Shown here: positions 59,763-64,000 of the stretch, piece by piece
How the letters are laid out: every line of letters begins with the position of its first letter
Position numbering within the stretch: position 1 is the stretch's first letter
DNA from: Akkermansia biwaensis
GTDB taxonomy: Bacteria; Verrucomicrobiota; Verrucomicrobiia; Verrucomicrobiales; Akkermansiaceae
Length of the DNA stretch: 64,000 nucleotides
NCBI RefSeq assembly: GCF_026072915.1
Contig: NZ_AP025943.1
Coordinates: 2,790,001-2,854,000 of the forward strand
Direction of reading: 5' to 3'
Position numbers and translations under genes: made by a program
The notes under the pieces: model-generated
Told to the model about the DNA's origin: nothing
The model's input: the letters and a program-made list of their open reading frames with translations, nothing else
Databases searched by the model: none

Positions 59763-62700
59763 CTATCTTCTTCTTGCAGGCCGGGCCGCCGGGGGAGCGG
59801 GAGGTGCCGGGGCCTTCCCGCCGGAGAAGGGGGCAAAGCTCCAGTTCACGTTATTCAGGGGCCCTCTGCCGCGCACCTGGAACAGGCCGCGCGCCAGCAG
59901 GAAAACGGGCGAGGTGAGGAGCTGCGGAATGCCGCGGAACCCCATCTGGAAGTCGGAGTTGACCTGGAGGTCGGCCAGGCGTATCCATCCGCCGCCCTTC
60001 AGGGACAGGTTGCTGCCCGTGGCCACGAAGTTGTTTGTACGGATGTAGCCTTTTTCTATGGAAAAGTCGCAGTCGGCGCGGGTGAGCTTGTAGTTGATCA
60101 GGTGGCCCAGGCCGGGGATGTAATTGGCCAGGGCTTCCCCCAAAAAGCCGAAGATGGGGATTTCCACCAGGTTTCCGTGGACCAGCGCCGCTTCCCCCTT
60201 GGCCTGGATGCTGTTCATGTTGCCGCCCTTGGACGAAAATTCAATGGCTCCGTGCACGGTGGCCTTCTCCATTTTTTCCCCGTAGGATTTGCCGATGGCC
60301 GTCAGGTTCATGTCCTGGAGCACGAAGGAGCCGTTCAAGGCGTCCCCGCCGTCAATCTGCGCCAGCACGCGGCCGGTGAAGGAGCCTTCCCAGATGGTTC
60401 CCTGCAATTTGTCCACCACCACCCACTGCGGGGAGATGAGCACTTCCCCCTTCGTCCTGCCCAGGTCCAGCGTGGTTCCCAGGATTTTATAGCGGACGCG
60501 ACCTGCGGAGGCGTCAAAGCGGATGCGCCCCTTCATCAGCTTCAGGTCGTCCCCCATCGGGAACATGCCGCCGCCGGAAAGCGTCACGGGGCGCGTGAAG
60601 ACGAATTCCCGGAGCACCTTCGCGGCGTCGTCCGAGAACATGCGCAGCGTATGGGCCGGATAGGCCTGCCCTTCCAGGCCCAGAACCTCCACGGTGTCCG
60701 GGACAAAACGGAAGTCGATGCTTTTGGCCTTCAGGGAACTGTCCGCCGGACCGCCGGACAATCCGGCGGAGGAAAGATAGTCGGAGTTGGAGACCGTCAG
60801 CGCCACGTTGGTCAGGACCAGCTGGTCCGTCACCAGGTGGGCGTCCGCGCGGGCGGATTTGATTTCCACCCCCTTGTATTTGGTGTTGGCGACGGATACG
60901 ACGGCCTCAATGTCGTAGGCCTTTTCCAGATTGTAAAGTCCCAACGTTCCCTGGAAGGAGAGGTTGATCCCGGAGTTGCCGTGGAAGGCGAAGCGCTCCA
61001 TGAAGAAGTCGTCATCTTTCATTGCCATCAACTTGTCGATCGTGTCCAGGGGAACCGTGGACTGTCCCATCACGAACATCTGCCCGTCCAGGAAGCCGTT
61101 GGCAAAGAGTTCAAATTTCCCTTTTTCCAGTTCTATGCGGCAGTTCTGCACGAAGAGCTGGTTGGGCCTGTATTCCACCTCCAGGTCCGCCGTTTTCACG
61201 GGCACCTTGTTCCAGGCCAGGTTTTCCGCCTTGATGCGTGCGCGCACCAGGGTGGGTTCCACGGGTTTTCCTTCCGGAATGTCCAGCCTGCCGTGTACGC
61301 GGAGGGTCGCTTTTTCCGGAATCTTCAGTTCCTCCGGCACGGGAACGGATTTGCCGCCCAGGGCCACGAGAATTTCCGGCTTCAAGTCCGATTCCACCGT
61401 AAAGACAAGGTCCGTTCCCAGATAGCTGCCGTCCAGTTTCATCCGTCCGTCTTCACGCACCAGTTCCAGCAGCGTCACGTTGATGGATTTGCCGATCACT
61501 TCCACCTTGGCCGTGGCGGAATCGAATTCCACCCCCTGGTACGCCACGTCCCTGACGGCGGCGTCCAGTTTCAGGCGGTCCACGCGGACCGGGCCTGACC
61601 AGTCCACGCCCATGCGGAGCGTGCCCGCGGCGTTCAGTTCCGGGTCTCCGTTGATGACCAGGGTGGGCGGCAGTTCCACATCTTCCGGTGCCATGGACCG
61701 GGCCATGTTCAGCATGGCGTTCACGGGCAGCGTGCTGTGGATGTCCACCTTGATTTCTCCATCCACGCCCATCACCTTGCCGGAAAAGCTTCCGCCCTGG
61801 TGCCGTATGTCCAGGTCCGTCACGTAGAAGTTGCCGTTTTCATAGCTGAAATCCCCGGACGCCTTTGAAAATTTCTCTCCGAACACGGAGAAGGCCCCCA
61901 TGGAGCCGGACCCCAGCAGCTTTACCTGGTCCACGCCTTCCCACCCTTCCGTGAACACCAGCCTGCCGGACATTTGAACGTGCGGCTCGCTCAGGAATTT
62001 CATTTCCCGCGGAACAAGGGATTCGTTGAGGAAGGATACCGTCCAGGACACGAGGGGGGCCGTGCTGGTGACGTCCCAGATCAGGGAGCGCTTTTTCAAA
62101 TCCGCCTGAAGGGACAGCCTCATGAATCCCGCCGTTTCCGCATCCCTCATGGTGAAGCGCCTGGCCATGATGACGGAGTCCGAATAGTCGACGCTGAACA
62201 TCAGGTCCTTGACACGAATTCTGCCGTATTGCAGTGAGGGGGCCTGAAAGTCCAGCCCCACGCGGATTCCGCCGCCCTTCATGTCGTCGCTCAGGTTGAC
62301 GGCAAGCTGCGGCGGGGCGGATTCCGGCCACTTCACCCTGTCCAGGTATTCCAGCACGCGGTCAAGCTGCTTGCGGACGGCCGCCACGTCTCCGGGCGTC
62401 AGCACAAAGTCTCCGCCCTCCTCCTGCCCTGCGGGAAAGCTTCCCTGGGCGGTGACCCGTATTCCCTGCACCACGGCTTCCGCCTTCGTGAGGTCCACCA
62501 TGCCGGGGCGGTTCAGGTCTATCTCCGCATTCAGCCCGGCGACGGAAAAGACCCGTTCCGGTCTTTCCTTATCCACCGGCATGCTGACGCTCAACCCCTC
62601 CACGTTCACCCTCTCCGGGTCCACCTGGCCGTCCAGCAGTTTTTTCCAGTTCAGGGAGATGTCCGCCTCATGAAGCCAGGCGATGGGACGGCGGTTTTCC

Positions 62701-62954
62701 GGAGGCGCTTCCGGGTCCAGCATTTCCACGTCCTTCAGCGTAACGACGGCCCGGGGCCAGATGCTGACTTTCAGCGTGCCGATGTTCACGGGCACCCCTT
62801 TTTCCAGCAGGGCCTGTTCCACGCGCACCACTACGAAAGAGGGAACGCCCCAGATGGAGACATAGCAAATGAAGCCAAACACCAGGGCGCACAGCAGAAT
62901 AATCACGGTGGGGACCAACCCCCGGAGCCATCTCATGAATGTCGAACGAGCCAT
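59763..62954 (-). CDS. Large AsmA-like / DUF3971-type membrane-anchored protein
   Basis: 1063 residues. One N-terminal membrane helix (VPTVIILLCALVFGFICYVS) anchors a long periplasmic protein with repeated beta-strand segments of the AsmA/YhdP/TamB-like bridge type: VNIGTLKVSIWPRAVVTLKDVEM at the start, VHGAIEFSSKGGNMNSIQAKGEAAL and a GWIRLADLQVNSDFQM-like end. The C-terminus is Ala/Pro-rich. Such proteins are thought to carry phospholipids between the membranes. The start is the ATG at 62954. It has no operon partner here. The AsmA family label is by architecture; the exact subfamily is not certain. Confidence 0.8.
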   Translation of the reverse strand: MARSTFMRWLRGLVPTVIILLCALVFGFICYVSIWGVPSFVVVRVEQALLEKGVPVNIGTLKVSIWPRAVVTLKDVEMLDPEAPPENRRPIAWLHEADISLNWKKLLDGQVDPERVNVEGLSVSMPVDKERPERVFSVAGLNAEIDLNRPGMVDLTKAEAVVQGIRVTAQGSFPAGQEEGGDFVLTPGDVAAVRKQLDRVLEYLDRVKWPESAPPQLAVNLSDDMKGGGIRVGLDFQAPSLQYGRIRVKDLMFSVDYSDSVIMARRFTMRDAETAGFMRLSLQADLKKRSLIWDVTSTAPLVSWTVSFLNESLVPREMKFLSEPHVQMSGRLVFTEGWEGVDQVKLLGSGSMGAFSVFGEKFSKASGDFSYENGNFYVTDLDIRHQGGSFSGKVMGVDGEIKVDIHSTLPVNAMLNMARSMAPEDVELPPTLVINGDPELNAAGTLRMGVDWSGPVRVDRLKLDAAVRDVAYQGVEFDSATAKVEVIGKSINVTLLELVREDGRMKLDGSYLGTDLVFTVESDLKPEILVALGGKSVPVPEELKIPEKATLRVHGRLDIPEGKPVEPTLVRARIKAENLAWNKVPVKTADLEVEYRPNQLFVQNCRIELEKGKFELFANGFLDGQMFVMGQSTVPLDTIDKLMAMKDDDFFMERFAFHGNSGINLSFQGTLGLYNLEKAYDIEAVVSVANTKYKGVEIKSARADAHLVTDQLVLTNVALTVSNSDYLSSAGLSGGPADSSLKAKSIDFRFVPDTVEVLGLEGQAYPAHTLRMFSDDAAKVLREFVFTRPVTLSGGGMFPMGDDLKLMKGRIRFDASAGRVRYKILGTTLDLGRTKGEVLISPQWVVVDKLQGTIWEGSFTGRVLAQIDGGDALNGSFVLQDMNLTAIGKSYGEKMEKATVHGAIEFSSKGGNMNSIQAKGEAALVHGNLVEIPIFGFLGEALANYIPGLGHLINYKLTRADCDFSIEKGYIRTNNFVATGSNLSLKGGGWIRLADLQVNSDFQMGFRGIPQLLTSPVFLLARGLFQVRGRGPLNNVNWSFAPFSGGKAPAPPAPPAARPARRR

Positions 62955-63197
62955 ACGCCACTTGCCTTACTTGCACAGGTACCTGCCCATGCTACCTTAA
63001 AAGGAGAGACATTGCACCATCATTTTACGTTGGCAATTTATTTCGTATTCCGGACATGCACGGGGTTTTTCCATTAAAAACGGCGCCCGGCGAAGGGTTC
63101 CCGCTCCTGTCATCCGGCTTGAACAGGATGAAACGCCATCCAGTCAAACCTTTGCCAGGTCCGGTCAAAAGCCGGAAGAATCTTAATTTTGTAGATC

Positions 63198-63896
63198 ATG
63201 AATATTATTATCGACAGGGCATCGTCCAGGGGACATGCCAACCACGGGTGGTTGAATACCTACCACACATTCAGTTTTGCCAATTATTTCAATCCGGACC
63301 GCATGCAGTTCGGAGCCCTTCGCGTACTCAATGACGATACGGTGCTTCCGGACGAAGGGTTCGGCACCCACCCCCACAAGAATATGGAAGTGATTTCCAT
63401 TCCCTTGAAAGGGAAGCTCCGCCACGGCGACAGCCTGAACAACAGCCACACCATCACGCGCGGGGAAATCCAGCTCATGAGCGCGGGAACGGGCATCCTG
63501 CACAGCGAGTACAACGATAGTTCCACGGATAATCTGGAATTCCTGCAAATATGGGTTATTCCGGACAGGATCAACACGGAGCCCAAGTACAAGGATTACG
63601 ACATCAAGCCCCTGCTGAAGCACAATGAGATTTCCACCTTCCTGGCTCCGGAAACGGCCATCTCCATCATGCAGCAGGCGTGGTTTTCCTGGGCGGAACT
63701 GGATCGCGGCACATCGCGGGAATACAAGTTCAAGGGCCAGAATACGGGCGTGTACGTCTTCGTGGTGGAAGGAGAGGTGAAGATCGGGGACACGGTGCTG
63801 AACCGCCGCGACGGAGCCGGCATCACGGATACGGAGGCCATCACCATGGAGGCCCTCCAGAATTCCACCGTTCTTCTGATGGAAGTGGCGCAATAG
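63198..63896 (+). CDS. Pirin-family (bicupin) protein, YhhW-like
   Basis: 232 residues, typical of YhhW-type pirins. Metal-binding residues are in THPHKNMEVISIPLKGKLRHGD (His, His, His) and in GTGILHSEYN (His, Glu). The C-terminal cupin is degenerate. E. coli YhhW opens quercetin; other pirins are iron-dependent redox sensors. A natural substrate is not known. A GC-rich terminator follows. It stands alone, 243 nt from the AsmA-like gene, divergent from it. Confidence 0.93.
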   Translation: MNIIIDRASSRGHANHGWLNTYHTFSFANYFNPDRMQFGALRVLNDDTVLPDEGFGTHPHKNMEVISIPLKGKLRHGDSLNNSHTITRGEIQLMSAGTGILHSEYNDSSTDNLEFLQIWVIPDRINTEPKYKDYDIKPLLKHNEISTFLAPETAISIMQQAWFSWAELDRGTSREYKFKGQNTGVYVFVVEGEVKIGDTVLNRRDGAGITDTEAITMEALQNSTVLLMEVAQ

Positions 63897-63941
63897 CGCA
63901 GCCGGGATTTCTCCGGAATTTCATCCGGATATGATTTACTT

Positions 63942-63975
63942 GGGCCTGCCCTCATGCGGAGGGCGGGCCCTTTTG
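63942..63975 (+). terminator. Terminator of the pirin gene
   Basis: GGGCCTGCCCTC (63942-63953) pairs with GAGGGCGGGCCC (63959-63970, one G-U), then TTTT. Confidence 0.88.
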
Positions 63976-64000
63976 CCGTCCTCCCCGTGCTTCCTCCGGC

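Noticed and set aside
59721-61598. Long plus-strand frame of 625 codons opposite the AsmA-like gene
   Set aside because: It is antisense to a coherent membrane-anchored protein and has His/Gln/Gly-rich composition typical of a mirror frame in GC-rich DNA.

Overview
The window looks like a chromosome segment of a mucin-degrading Verrucomicrobium, most likely Akkermansia muciniphila or a close relative. The clues are two secreted proteins with PEP-CTERM sorting tails, a signal-peptide GH20 hexosaminidase directly followed by a secreted sulfatase, an LpxC-FabZ fusion, an RRM/RGG-type RNA-binding protein and a fairly high-GC backbone. The identification rests on gene content only; no database was searched.

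Layout. 1-7800: partial queF and a large MscS-type channel (minus), an RRM protein, gltX (minus), then tatC-uppP. 8141-15256: two VWA proteins of the cell surface followed by a response regulator and a histidine kinase. 15497-18373: an accessory operon with its own promoter and palindrome. It encodes an unusual protein with a PA14-like part and an HEKHH motif, split by an in-frame TAA, then two small secreted paralogues. 18442-28844: a repeat-rich lipoprotein, a GT-A-like protein, a YkgJ Cys-cluster protein, an IdeS-like (peptidase C66) cysteine protease with a PEP-CTERM tail, xerD, a solitary adenine methyltransferase, a GGGtGRT/NifU-like pair, and a phosphoesterase with a lipoprotein. 29040-30850: an AT-rich scar of a mobile element, with an epimerase-like gene and broken remains of an integrase, a probable mobilization protein and a TPR protein. 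30902-46262: housekeeping genes (a CvpA-like protein, aroC, HU, murA, RNase P RNA, aroA, an iron alcohol dehydrogenase, a PfkB kinase, lpxC-fabZ, a sugar nucleotidyltransferase, a phosphodiester glycosidase, lnt). 46340-52332: a ferredoxin, a DUF721/DciA-like protein, a second PEP-CTERM protein, GH20 and sulfatase. 52375-63896: an acyltransferase, a GNAT pseudogene, hpt, hom-lysC, a GNAT-YoaP protein, a large AsmA-like protein and a pirin.

How the genes work together. Envelope construction is the main theme: murA, uppP, lpxC-fabZ, lnt, the AsmA-like protein and tatC. Shikimate and aspartate-family amino acid synthesis come next (aroC, aroA, hom, lysC). The secreted set (GH20, sulfatase, IdeS-like protease, PEP-CTERM protein, VWA proteins) fits life in host mucus. 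The most promising novelties are the IdeS-like protease with complete active-site residues at 20688-21596 and the HEKHH operon at 15574-18373.
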